Source of the DNA: Paenibacillus sp. JNUCC32
GTDB lineage: Bacteria > Bacillota > Bacilli > Paenibacillales > Paenibacillaceae
DNA length: 64,000 nucleotides
Direction of reading: 5' to 3'
NCBI RefSeq assembly: GCF_014863545.1
Contig: NZ_CP062260.1
Span: 124,001 to 188,000 of the forward strand
Of this stretch, positions 8,952 to 16,839 are shown piece after piece (positions within the stretch are counted from its first letter, which is position 1; each line of letters opens with the position of its first letter). The position numbers and the translations under genes are program-made. The notes under the pieces are model-generated. The model saw only the letters and a list, made by a program, of their open reading frames with translations, made no database searches and was not told the origin of the DNA.

Positions 8952-9046
8952 GAACAGCTGAAAAATCGCGCATTTTTGGGGAAAATCATCCAGTATACCT
9001 AGTTGATGTTGAAAAAAACTAAGAAATTCTTAACATCCAGCAGGAT

Positions 9047-9075
9047 TCGACAACTTTTTATCGAACTATTATACT
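9047..9075 (+). promoter_or_regulatory. Promoter of AbrB-family gene
   Basis: TCGACA at 9047-9052, 17-base spacer, TATACT at 9070-9075. Transcription would begin near 9082, about 68 bases before the start codon. Confidence 0.6.
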
Positions 9076-9149
9076 AGGCCCTTGTTATCAGTTCTGGAAC
9101 TGTGGTGTCAGAAATCACTTGTTGAAAATGAAAGAGGTGTACAATCGTT

Positions 9150-9404
9150 ATGAAACCTGCTGGTGTTGTCCGTAAAGTTGATCAGCTGGGAAGAATCGTT
9201 CTGCCTAAGTCTCTGCGCAAGAGATATCAAATGAACGAGGGGGATCCCGTAGAAATCCTTGTACAGGGGGACCATATTATATTGGAGCGCTATCGCCCGA
9301 AATGCGTCTTCTGTGGCTCCATGGACGGCGTAAGCGAGTTTAAGGAGCGCTATATCTGTTCGCAATGCATGTCTGAAATGCAGCAGCTTCCTAAACATGC
9401 CTAA
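9150..9404 (+). CDS. AbrB/SpoVT-family transition-state regulator with zinc-ribbon-like tail
   Basis: DNA-binding protein of 84 residues. Residues 1-50 form the swapped-hairpin AbrB domain (GVVRKVDQLGRIVLPKSLR, then GDPVEI and HIILERY) that dimerises and binds AT-rich DNA. Unlike B. subtilis AbrB, the tail has two CxxC pairs (C52/C55 and C70/C73) around FKERYIC, which could bind zinc; similar tails occur in clostridial and Paenibacillus relatives (recalled, not searched). Likely a regulator of stationary-phase or sporulation genes. It has its own promoter, ribosome site (GAAAGAGG) and terminator. The exact paralogue (abrB, abh or other) cannot be settled. Confidence 0.88.
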   Translation: MKPAGVVRKVDQLGRIVLPKSLRKRYQMNEGDPVEILVQGDHIILERYRPKCVFCGSMDGVSEFKERYICSQCMSEMQQLPKHA

Positions 9405-9438
9405 TGTCCTTATATGTGAACGATGAAATTCCTTTTGA

Positions 9439-9465
9439 GCATCGCTGATGAGCGGTGCCTTTTTT
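9439..9465 (+). terminator. Terminator of AbrB-family gene
   Basis: GCATCGCT (9439-9446) pairs with AGCGGTGC (9451-9458) across a four-base loop, followed by a six-T run. Confidence 0.85.
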
Positions 9466-9470
9466 GTCCG

Positions 9471-9505
9471 AAAAAAAATAAAACTCCCCCGATATACGAG
9501 GGAGT
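9471..9505 (-). terminator. Terminator of the 34-residue membrane peptide
   Basis: On the minus strand ACTCCC and GGGAGT form a stem over a ten-base loop, followed by a T-rich tract (the A run at 9471-9483 on the plus strand). It lies five bases past the peptide stop codon. Confidence 0.75.
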
Positions 9506-9509
9506 CGCC

Positions 9510-9614
9510 TTACAGGCCTTTGGTTTTGTCATCGTTGTATGCCGCGGTCCAAATGCCAACCATATAAAGGGCGAATACGAGCATGACGATCCAAAATGTT
9601 AATGAGAACGACAT
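9510..9614 (-). CDS. Small membrane peptide, 34 residues, unknown function
   Basis: A short reading frame that starts MSFSLTFWIVMLVFALYM and ends NDDKTKGL: one hydrophobic helix followed by a polar, charged tail. Support for a real gene is a near-perfect GGAGGTGG ribosome site seven bases before the ATG and an intrinsic terminator right after the stop, both on the same strand. Topology suggests a single-pass protein with the charged C-terminus in the cytoplasm or outside. It is convergent with the AbrB-family gene. I do not recognise a family; a membrane-associated regulatory or toxin-like peptide is possible. Confidence 0.65.
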   Translation of the reverse strand: MSFSLTFWIVMLVFALYMVGIWTAAYNDDKTKGL

Positions 9615-9693
9615 TCATGCCACCTCCTGCTAAGCTAACTTTATTATAACACCTTAGGCCAAAAAATAAACGAGAATATGAGTGCCGACTCTA

Positions 9694-10779
9694 TCATTTG
9701 AAAAACAAGAAGTGCGTGGGTACCGGCCGCAGACTGCCGTCCGACGGCTTGTTCACGACGCGTCCGTTCAGAACAAGGGATGCGGAACCGCCGCCATCCA
9801 GGTTATAGGCGTCGATCACGCCCATTTTTTTCAGTTTGGTTTGCAGCTCTTGCAGCGTGGCTCCCGATTTCCCCTTCTCATCATATCCTTCGGTAACGAG
9901 GATGAGCAGCTGATCGTCCTTGTAATTGCCGATGACCGTGCGTGGTGCCCGGCCGGGAGTCGTTTTCCATTTGTCCGGGATCGTCGTTTTTCTGCCGTTT
10001 TGGAGCAGCACCGGCACAAAGGTGGCCCCGAACATCGGATCGAGCCGGTCAAGGTCGCTCTGGCTGTAGAACTTGCCGCCGATCAGCTTGCCGGATTTGC
10101 TTAGGCCGACAAAGGCCAGATCCTTAAAGCTCGGTTGAAATCCCGAGACGTATTTGCCGTCGTAAAAGGTCGTGCTCAGCGGATGTCTGCCCCCGTTCCC
10201 GTCAGCGTATCCGCCGGCATTAATCCCCGCAACGGCGCCATGCCGGCTTACGGCGCGCATCGTGGTTTCGACGGATCCGGGTCTGCCGCTTTCGCTGCCG
10301 AGCGACATCTTCATTGCGGAAGGATCCTTCAGTTTGACCTTCATCGCATAGCCATGATAGGTGCCCGGATTGATCTTGTACAATTCGATTCGAATCCGGT
10401 CGCTGTTGACCGTCTCGATCGGGACACCCAGTTTGGCTGTAATCCGGCGATTATAGATTTGCTCCGGCCGCGCGGCCTGTGATTCCGCTGTTTGCAGAAT
10501 GGTTCCTACCGTAGCGGTCGTCTGCCGATAGAGCTTGGCCGTTTTTTCAATGGAGGATATCGTCTGTTCTGCAGAGACTGCAGCTTGATCCAGATCCTGC
10601 TTGATCATGGCGGATTGTTCCGATATGCTGCCCGACGGTATGTACTCCGCGGTTTCGTGCGACAGGCGCGGCGGCTCGGTAATTAACCAAATGCACAGCA
10701 GCATCCCGATAAATGGTGCAATGGCAAGCATAAACGTGCGGTTTAACTGTTTAGGACGGATATACTTCAGTTTTCTCAC
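9694..10779 (-). CDS. Phosphodiester glycosidase (NAGPA-domain) exported/membrane protein
   Basis: 361 residues with an N-terminal membrane anchor (about residues 15-34, hydrophobic after KRPKQLNR-like basic residues), a short coiled segment, then a phosphodiester glycosidase domain. Domain signs are AGINAGGYADGNGGRHP near 190, a VPVLLQNGR strand, the APRTVIG strand near 275, NLDGGGSASLVLNGRVVN near 325 and a closing LRPVPTHFLF. Relatives include the uncovering-enzyme domain and proteins annotated as exopolysaccharide-related. It would act outside the membrane, perhaps on a glycan phosphodiester in the wall or capsule. Its ATG overlaps the stop of the upstream coiled-coil gene by four bases, implying a partnership. 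Confidence 0.82.
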   Translation of the reverse strand: MRKLKYIRPKQLNRTFMLAIAPFIGMLLCIWLITEPPRLSHETAEYIPSGSISEQSAMIKQDLDQAAVSAEQTISSIEKTAKLYRQTTATVGTILQTAESQAARPEQIYNRRITAKLGVPIETVNSDRIRIELYKINPGTYHGYAMKVKLKDPSAMKMSLGSESGRPGSVETTMRAVSRHGAVAGINAGGYADGNGGRHPLSTTFYDGKYVSGFQPSFKDLAFVGLSKSGKLIGGKFYSQSDLDRLDPMFGATFVPVLLQNGRKTTIPDKWKTTPGRAPRTVIGNYKDDQLLILVTEGYDEKGKSGATLQELQTKLKKMGVIDAYNLDGGGSASLVLNGRVVNKPSDGSLRPVPTHFLFFK

Positions 10780-11189
10780 TTCAGCAGCTCCATCTTGCGT
10801 TCCAGCTCTTTCAGCTGTTTCTCGACTTGGCTTAATTGGCTGTACAGCTTGTTGCTGTTGTCCGTCTTGCCGCTAGCCTGATCCTTGGTAAAGGTCAGAA
10901 GCTCATTAAACGACTGAACCTTGCTCTGCATCTCGTCCATTTCCTGAACCAGCTCGTTAAACCTTTGATCGTACTCCGCTTTGAATGCCGCCATCTCCTG
11001 GCGCGTATCCTGCTGCAGCTGCACCACGACTTGCTCTTTCAAATGATTGCTATATAGGTAGGCTGCGGTGGTACCCAGCCCGATCAGCACAATCCAAAAT
11101 ACCCAGAACCATTTGGCGGATGGCCCCTTTTGATGCACTTCCTCACGGGATTTATAGGGGGTATTGTTTTCCGGCTCCAACATTGGCAT
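10776..11189 (-). CDS. Single-pass membrane coiled-coil protein
   Basis: 137 residues: a polar N-terminus (MPMLEPENN), one transmembrane helix at about residues 27-45 (WFWVFWIVLIGLGTTAAYL), then a long coiled coil (about 50-137) rich in Glu, Gln and Lys. ATG 11189 is chosen because GAGGGG lies seven bases before it; an in-frame TTG 15 bases upstream would include that ribosome site. It overlaps the phosphodiester glycosidase gene by ATGA. The coiled coil probably lies outside the membrane and could tether or position the partner enzyme. No family recognised. Confidence 0.75.
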   Translation of the reverse strand: MPMLEPENNTPYKSREEVHQKGPSAKWFWVFWIVLIGLGTTAAYLYSNHLKEQVVVQLQQDTRQEMAAFKAEYDQRFNELVQEMDEMQSKVQSFNELLTFTKDQASGKTDNSNKLYSQLSQVEKQLKELERKMELLK

Positions 11190-11563
11190 TTCATCACCCC
11201 TCAAAATCTATCATTTTTTCCAGGTATCATTCTATCATGTCAGGATTACTTTCGCAAAGACGAACCAATAGCACTTGTTTTTATGAAAAAGAGATTGCTT
11301 AGAAAGTTAGAGTGGGATACAATCTGTATAGATTTGATTATCAATTAGGATACATATAAGACATTCGCCATGCATGCCGTCATAATCCCTGCGCCTATAG
11401 GATTAATTAACCTTTTTTCTATGCGAATAACGGCTGGAATTTGCGTCTGTCCATATCTGCAAACAACGGGAATTCGCATGACGGTAACGCAAGGAATTGA
11501 CGGCGCTTACTTAATAGAGATGCTAGAGAGCCAAGTTTGTTGATACAGGAGGTCTATTAGAAA
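11190..11563. other. Divergent intergenic region, no gene seen
   Basis: About 370 bases between the divergently read coiled-coil gene and the response regulator. It is AT-rich in the middle (ATTAATTAACC) and must carry both promoters, but I see no convincing -35/-10 pair, riboswitch fold or small reading frame with a ribosome site. CAGGAGGTC just before 11564 is the response regulator's ribosome site. Confidence 0.5.
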
Positions 11564-12220
11564 ATGAATCAGGTTTGGCGGGTAGTTATCGTCGGAAGTC
11601 AACCTACAAGCATGCTGGGAACGAAATTGATTTTGGAAGAGCAGCAGGATCTGCTCGTAGAGGGAATGACATCCTCGGGTTCGGAAGGGCTTCGAATGGT
11701 CGAGGATTTGCTTCCTGACTTGGTACTATTGGATTATCATTTGTCGGATCATACGTCCGAAGCGGTGTTGGAGCAGATGAAGCTGCTGTCACCGAAGACC
11801 CATGTCGTCATTATGACCGATAATGACGGGCTTCCCTTGCTCCAGTCTTTGATCAGTCGCGGCGCGAGCGGCCTGTTGTCCAAGCAGGCATCCACTTTCC
11901 AGCTCATACATATGATTACCGGACTACGGGAGGGCGTTGCCTCGCTGCCGCTCGACTGGGTAAGGCAAGGCATCTGGCCGCTGACGGCCTCTGCGATGAA
12001 CGAAGGCGGGCTCCAGCTCTCCGAGACGGAGGCTTTTATAATGGAACGGATCGTCCAGGGCATTACGTACGACAAAATCGCCATGGAAATTCAGGTAAGC
12101 CGCCGCTCGATCGACAACTACCTTCGCAAAATATACGTGAAGCTCGGGGTTTCCACCCGTGCGCAGGCCATCGAGAAGTATGCCCTGTACACCCGCCAAG
12201 GCAGGCAAATTTATGCCTAA
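11564..12220 (+). CDS. Orphan NarL/ComA-type response regulator with incomplete acidic pocket
   Basis: 218 residues: receiver domain (about 1-120) and C-terminal LuxR-type helix-turn-helix (about 150-210, with SETEAFIMERIVQG and SRRSIDNYLRKIYVKLGV). The phospho-acceptor D57 (LVLLDYHL), T85 and K107 are in place. However, the acidic pair that should bind Mg at the end of the first strand is replaced by Gly11-Ser12 (VVIVGSQP). Phosphorylation may therefore be impaired and the protein may work unphosphorylated. The GTKLILE stretch recalls B. subtilis ComA. No histidine kinase lies nearby. The ribosome site CAGGAGG fits ATG 11564. Confidence 0.85.
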   Translation: MNQVWRVVIVGSQPTSMLGTKLILEEQQDLLVEGMTSSGSEGLRMVEDLLPDLVLLDYHLSDHTSEAVLEQMKLLSPKTHVVIMTDNDGLPLLQSLISRGASGLLSKQASTFQLIHMITGLREGVASLPLDWVRQGIWPLTASAMNEGGLQLSETEAFIMERIVQGITYDKIAMEIQVSRRSIDNYLRKIYVKLGVSTRAQAIEKYALYTRQGRQIYA

Positions 12221-12331
12221 TGCAGGATTAAGGTTATAATATATAAATATCAGGAATACCTTTTAGAGGTTATATAAGAGGCTCCTGAATACAAAACCGA
12301 GGTTTTGATAACGGTTAGAGGGGGGACTTCC

Positions 12332-13546
12332 ATGCAGTATTCCTTTGCTTCCCGTGCACAGACCCTTTTGTCATCCCCGCTGCGCGATATCAGGGAACTT
12401 GCGAAGCGGGATTCTTTTATTTCCTTGGCGGAAGAGCTGCCGGCCGAAGAGTTATTCCCTTTGCATTCTCTGGCGGAGGCGGCGACATCGGTGCTGTCCG
12501 AGGACCCGCTGGCCCTGCAGTACGGTGAGGCGGAAGGCTATGGGCCGCTCCGCGAGTGGCTGAGCGAGGACTTCTCCCGGCGGAAAGGCCTGAGCGTCCA
12601 GCCCCAGCATATTTTGCTGACGACAGGCACCCAGCAGGCGATCGATTTGCTGGTCAGGGTGTACGTGGACCCTGGGGATCCGGTGCTGGTGGAGAACCCG
12701 ACCTCCCCCGGACTGCTTCAGGTGCTGCGTCTTCAAGGTGCCGTCATCGTTCCTGTGGAGGGAGATCATGACGGGATGCTGCCCGAGCATCTGGAGGCCA
12801 TGATCCGGCAGCATAAGCCGAAGCTGCTTATGGCCGCGCCTAATTTTACCAATCCGACCGGCGTCATGTGGAGTTTGGAACGGCGTCAGCAGGTGCTGAA
12901 GCTATGCGTCTCGCATGGGCTTCTTGTCGTGGAGGATGATTCATACGGCGACCTTCATTTCGCGGATGCCAAGAATGCGAAGCCCCGCATTCCTTCCATC
13001 TTCTCGCTCGAAGAGCCGCAGGGAGGACATGTTCTGTATGTAGGCTCTTTCAGCAAAACCGTAGCCCCCGCGCTTCGAACGGGATGGGCCGCCGGGAGCC
13101 GGCGATTGATCGAGATGATGACGGCCGTGAAGCAGATGGCCGACTGGCAATCCAGCATGCTCAACCAGCGGATGCTGCACCATCTGCTGGAATCGAAGCA
13201 TTTTAAGCTGGAGGATCATATCGACATGCTCAACCGGGAGTACGCAACGAGGCTCAAGCTGATGGTGGAGCTGCTGAAACGCAGCGCATGGAAGGATTCG
13301 AGGTACGCGGTACCGCCCGGCGGGATGTTTCTCTGGGTGCAGCTGCCCCCAGGATTGGACGGGGATGCGCTCCTAAGGGCGGCCTTGCTGAAGGGAGCGG
13401 CATTCCTTCCGGGCTCGATGTGCTCGGCGGCAGATCGAACCAGGGAGTGCATCCGGCTGAATTTTACGCATCCCGGGCGGGATGAGCTGCTGCTCGGCAT
13501 GAATCTTATCAGCGAAGCCGTGATGGAATTTACGGCCCGGAATTAG
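12332..13546 (+). CDS. PLP-dependent class I/II aminotransferase
   Basis: Fold-type I aminotransferase of 404 residues, related to 2-aminoadipate and aromatic aminotransferases (the MocR-like catalytic domain without a DNA-binding part). Visible landmarks are TTGTQQAIDLL near 95, NFTNPTG near 170, EDDSYGDL near 205, the PLP lysine K242 in VGSFSKTVAPALRTGW, and IRLNFTHP near 380. ATG 12332 follows GAGGGGGGAC at proper spacing; the upstream in-frame start at 12305 lacks a site. Substrate cannot be told from sequence. It stands alone between the response regulator and a strong terminator. Confidence 0.88.
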   Translation: MQYSFASRAQTLLSSPLRDIRELAKRDSFISLAEELPAEELFPLHSLAEAATSVLSEDPLALQYGEAEGYGPLREWLSEDFSRRKGLSVQPQHILLTTGTQQAIDLLVRVYVDPGDPVLVENPTSPGLLQVLRLQGAVIVPVEGDHDGMLPEHLEAMIRQHKPKLLMAAPNFTNPTGVMWSLERRQQVLKLCVSHGLLVVEDDSYGDLHFADAKNAKPRIPSIFSLEEPQGGHVLYVGSFSKTVAPALRTGWAAGSRRLIEMMTAVKQMADWQSSMLNQRMLHHLLESKHFKLEDHIDMLNREYATRLKLMVELLKRSAWKDSRYAVPPGGMFLWVQLPPGLDGDALLRAALLKGAAFLPGSMCSAADRTRECIRLNFTHPGRDELLLGMNLISEAVMEFTARN

Positions 13547-13585
13547 ACATGGAAGAGTTCCTTTTACGAACGCGTTGAACATAGC

Positions 13586-13634
13586 AAAGCTGCGGATCGA
13601 GCCAGGCTGATAGGCTCAATCCGCAGCTTTTTTT
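13586..13634 (+). terminator. Terminator of aminotransferase gene
   Basis: AAAGCTGCGGAT plus GAGCC pairs with GGCTC plus ATCCGCAGCTTT across a nine-base loop, ending in a T run. Confidence 0.9.
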
Positions 13635-13681
13635 CATGAGCGGATTTGTATGGGTTTCAAGATCCGGTCTATATTCAGTCA

Positions 13682-14461
13682 TTATGATTTCAATACGGTG
13701 GCATAGTCTGCCAAGGCCTGCACGCCTGCCGGCGTCAGCACGTAGCGTCCGCGGCTCACCCGGCGGAACCAGCCGTAGTAGTTGCGCTGCAGAATGTCTG
13801 CCGCCGAACCCACGCCGCTCCGATCCCGCACAGCCGCGGGAGAAATGCCGGGCGGCACTGCAGGGACAGCTTTTTCTTGGAGCTCACGCCCATCGGGGGC
13901 CGCTTCGTGCATGCTGCGCTGCTCCGCTTCCGCTGCATTCATGGCAGCAGCAACGCGCAGCGTTTTCTCGCGGTAAGCCGTGACCAGCTTGGCCCTCGTC
14001 ACTCCGCCCGTGTTGTAATCGCCGCTGCGCTCCCGAAACTCGTACAGCAGGCGTTCCTTGCGCCTAATGGCGGTGCGGCCCTTCTGCACGGCCATCTCCG
14101 GCTCGCAGAGCACTTCGACGAAGGGCGCCTTGGTTTTGTAGAAGGTGACCGTGATGAGCCCCAATCCCAGTCGTCCGCAAAGCCCCGTCAGCTCGGACCA
14201 GCGCTGGTTGACCGCTCCTTTCTTCGCCCGGCTCTTCTCGACGGCCAGGTATACGTACGGGGTCAGCTTCAGCCGCTCAATGCCCTGGAGCAGAAGGGCC
14301 AGGTTGAACGTTTTTTTCAGCTCCACGATCAGCGGTTCATCGGCGCCGTCTTTCATGCCGACCAGATCGCAATTTCGTACCTCGCCTTTGACTTCATATC
14401 CGTTTAATTCAAAAAAGGCCTTCAGGGGAGCGTACAGCTCGGCTTCATGCTTTATCGCCAT
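13682..14461 (-). CDS. DUF2161 protein, PD-(D/E)XK nuclease fold
   Basis: 259 residues. The N-terminal half has a PD-(D/E)XK-like core: CDLVGM with D32, then LIVELKK with E47 and K49, after an alpha helix (ELYAPLKAFFELNGYEV) typical of restriction-endonuclease-like proteins. The C-terminal part resembles a winged helix (RNYYGWFRRVSRGRYVLTPAG near 230). The family is annotated as DUF2161 putative phosphodiesterase; the substrate is unknown. AAAAGGAGAG precedes ATG 14461. It stands alone and convergent with the aminotransferase. A DNA-repair or defence role is conceivable but has no support from neighbours. Confidence 0.8.
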   Translation of the reverse strand: MAIKHEAELYAPLKAFFELNGYEVKGEVRNCDLVGMKDGADEPLIVELKKTFNLALLLQGIERLKLTPYVYLAVEKSRAKKGAVNQRWSELTGLCGRLGLGLITVTFYKTKAPFVEVLCEPEMAVQKGRTAIRRKERLLYEFRERSGDYNTGGVTRAKLVTAYREKTLRVAAAMNAAEAEQRSMHEAAPDGRELQEKAVPAVPPGISPAAVRDRSGVGSAADILQRNYYGWFRRVSRGRYVLTPAGVQALADYATVLKS

Positions 14462-14725
14462 GATGACTCTCCTTTTAATCGAAAGTTGCTAATGTTACGT
14501 CAATGTAATTTCAGTATAGCATGGGGACTGCTTTCGCGGCGTACCCGAGTGTAGAATGAACCGGTGGTTAGATAAAAAAGCATACGCGTGACTTCGAAAA
14601 TAAGGTCAACTATTCCAAGCAAGCCGCATAGGTATGTAATACACTTTTTCGATAATGGAATGTTTTCTAATGACGCTGTGGAATGGAAGCCAATCCCCAT
14701 AAACAGACTCATAGGAGGTAGCGAT
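14462..14725. other. Divergent region between DUF2161 gene and prkA
   Basis: About 260 bases carrying both promoters. In-frame codons extend prkA upstream to 14588 but lack a ribosome site, so they look non-coding. prkA is sigma-E dependent in B. subtilis; I looked for that pattern and found only weak partial matches (CATAGGTA near 14627). Confidence 0.4.
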
Positions 14726-16621
14726 ATGGATATTTTCGAACGCATAGCATCGTATCGGGCAGAAGGCGACCGTTTGGCGTGGAGCGGCACATTCAGGGAA
14801 TACATTGAAATACTTAAGAAGGATCCCTCTCCAGCCATGACGGCCCATGCCCGTGTATATGACATGATCGAATCCTACGGTTTCGAAGAGAGCGGGGGCC
14901 AGAAAAAATATAAGTTTTTTGAACAGGAAATCTTCGGCCTCGACCGGGCTGTCGAGAAACTTGTGGAGGAGTACTTCCATTCTGCAGCCCGCAGGCTCGA
15001 TGTGCGCAAACGCATACTGCTGCTTATGGGACCTGTCAGCGGCGGCAAATCCACGCTGGTCACGATGCTGAAGCGCGGCCTCGAGAAGCATTCCCGTACC
15101 GACCGGGGAGCGGTATACGCGATCGCCGGCTGCCCGATGCAGGAAGAGCCGCTGCATTTGATTCCGATGGAGCTAAGACCGGAGATCGAGAAGGAGCTCG
15201 GCGTCCGAATCGAGGGGAATTTGTGCCCGGCCTGCCAGCTTCGTCTTAAAACCGAGTACGGCGGCGATATCGAAAAGGTTGAAGTCGAGCGGATATTAAT
15301 CTCCGAGGAGAACCGGGTCGGCATCGGCACGTTCAGTCCGTCGGATCCCAAGTCGCAGGATATTGCCGATTTGACCGGCAGCATCGATTTCTCCACCATC
15401 ACGGAATACGGCTCCGAATCGGATCCGCGCGCCTACCGGTTCGACGGCGAGTTAAACAAAGCGAACCGCGGTTTGATGGAATTCCAGGAGATGCTGAAAT
15501 GCGACGAAAAATTTCTATGGAACTTGCTCTCCCTCACCCAAGAAGGGAACTTTAAAGCGGGCCGGTTCGCGCTGATAAGCGCGGATGAGCTGATCGTGGC
15601 CCATACCAACGAATCCGAGTATAAGGCGTTCATTGCCAATAAGAAAAACGAGGCTCTGCAATCCCGGATGATCGTCATGCCGATCCCGTATAATCTGCGA
15701 GTCAGCGACGAGGAGAAGATTTACTCGAAGCTGATAGGCCAAAGCGACATGAAGCATATCCACATCGCGCCGCACGCGCTTCGATCTGCCGCGATATTCT
15801 CCGTCTTGACGCGCCTGAAGGAAACGAAGAAGCAGGGCATGGATCTGATCAAGAAGATGCGCATGTACGACGGGGTGGAGGTTGAAGGGTATAAGGAAGC
15901 GGACCTGAAGGAGATGCAGAACGAATATCTGGAGGAAGGCATGTCCGGCATCGATCCGCGTTATGTCATCAACCGGATATCCAGTGCTTTGATTAAGCAG
16001 GATCTTCAGTGCATTAACGCGCTGGATATGCTGCGGGCGATCAAGGATGGGCTGGATCAGCATGCGTCCATTGCGAAGGAGGAGCGGGAACGCTATCTGA
16101 ATTTCATTGCCGCCGCTCGCAAGGAGTATGACGATCTGGCCAAGAAGGAAGTCCAGAAGGCTTTTGTGTATTCCTTCGAGGAGTCCGCCAAGACGCTGTT
16201 CGAGAATTATTTGGATAACATCGAAGCGTTCTGCAACTGGACGAAAATCCGTGATCCGTTGACCGACGAGGAGATGGATCCGGACGAAAGATTAATGCGC
16301 TCGATCGAGGAGCAGATCGGCGTCTCGGAGAACGCAAAGAAGGCGTTCCGGGAGGAAATCATGATTCGTATCTCGGCTTATTCCCGCAAGGGCAAAAAGT
16401 TCGAGTACCATAATCATGAGCGCCTTCGGGAAGCGATTGAGAAGAAGCTGTTCACGGACCTCAAGGACATCGTCAAAATTACGACCTCGACCAAAACGCC
16501 GGATGCCGTGCAGCTGAAACGGATCAACGAGGTAAGCTCCAGGCTGATCGAGGAGCACGGGTACTGCCCGGTATGCGCCAATGAGCTGCTGCGTTACGTG
16601 GGCAGCCTGTTAAACCGGTAA
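14726..16621 (+). CDS. prkA: PrkA serine protein kinase / AAA+ protein
   Basis: 631 residues, the family's usual length. An AAA+ domain has Walker A GPVSGGKST (K108) and a zinc-like cluster CPACQLRLKTEYG near 166-178. A C-terminal kinase-like domain ends with CPVCANELLRYVG. In B. subtilis PrkA is made in the mother cell and affects sporulation; both kinase and Lon-like protease activities have been reported. ATG 14726 follows AGGAGGTAGCG; the longer upstream reading frame lacks a ribosome site. yhbH, which often follows prkA, is absent here, and spoVR lies two genes downstream on the other strand. Confidence 0.95.
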   Translation: MDIFERIASYRAEGDRLAWSGTFREYIEILKKDPSPAMTAHARVYDMIESYGFEESGGQKKYKFFEQEIFGLDRAVEKLVEEYFHSAARRLDVRKRILLLMGPVSGGKSTLVTMLKRGLEKHSRTDRGAVYAIAGCPMQEEPLHLIPMELRPEIEKELGVRIEGNLCPACQLRLKTEYGGDIEKVEVERILISEENRVGIGTFSPSDPKSQDIADLTGSIDFSTITEYGSESDPRAYRFDGELNKANRGLMEFQEMLKCDEKFLWNLLSLTQEGNFKAGRFALISADELIVAHTNESEYKAFIANKKNEALQSRMIVMPIPYNLRVSDEEKIYSKLIGQSDMKHIHIAPHALRSAAIFSVLTRLKETKKQGMDLIKKMRMYDGVEVEGYKEADLKEMQNEYLEEGMSGIDPRYVINRISSALIKQDLQCINALDMLRAIKDGLDQHASIAKEERERYLNFIAAARKEYDDLAKKEVQKAFVYSFEESAKTLFENYLDNIEAFCNWTKIRDPLTDEEMDPDERLMRSIEEQIGVSENAKKAFREEIMIRISAYSRKGKKFEYHNHERLREAIEKKLFTDLKDIVKITTSTKTPDAVQLKRINEVSSRLIEEHGYCPVCANELLRYVGSLLNR

Positions 16622-16655
16622 GACCGAATACGAAAATAGGATAAGCGGAATGTCT

Positions 16656-16695
16656 GGAGAAGCCGCCCGTGGAATCGGGTGGCTTCTCCTCGTTT
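16656..16695 (+). terminator. Terminator of prkA
   Basis: GGAGAAGCCGCCCG (16656-16669) pairs over 14 positions with 16676-16689, loop of six, followed by a short T-rich stretch (TCGTTT). Confidence 0.75.
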
Positions 16696-16839
16696 GGAGG
16701 GGATTGCCCGATTGTATGTGCAAATCTACACACAATTAGGACTTTGGGATTATGCCGAGGTGGTAAATATAGGCTATAATGGACCCTAAGTACTTGAACC
16801 TGTGATATGGATCACCTATTTAGGAGTGGATTTTTCGAA

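Noticed and set aside
16807..16839. Upstream ATG of the HemAT-like gene
   Set aside because: No ribosome site precedes it, while AGGAG precedes the later ATG and the globin domain aligns from there.
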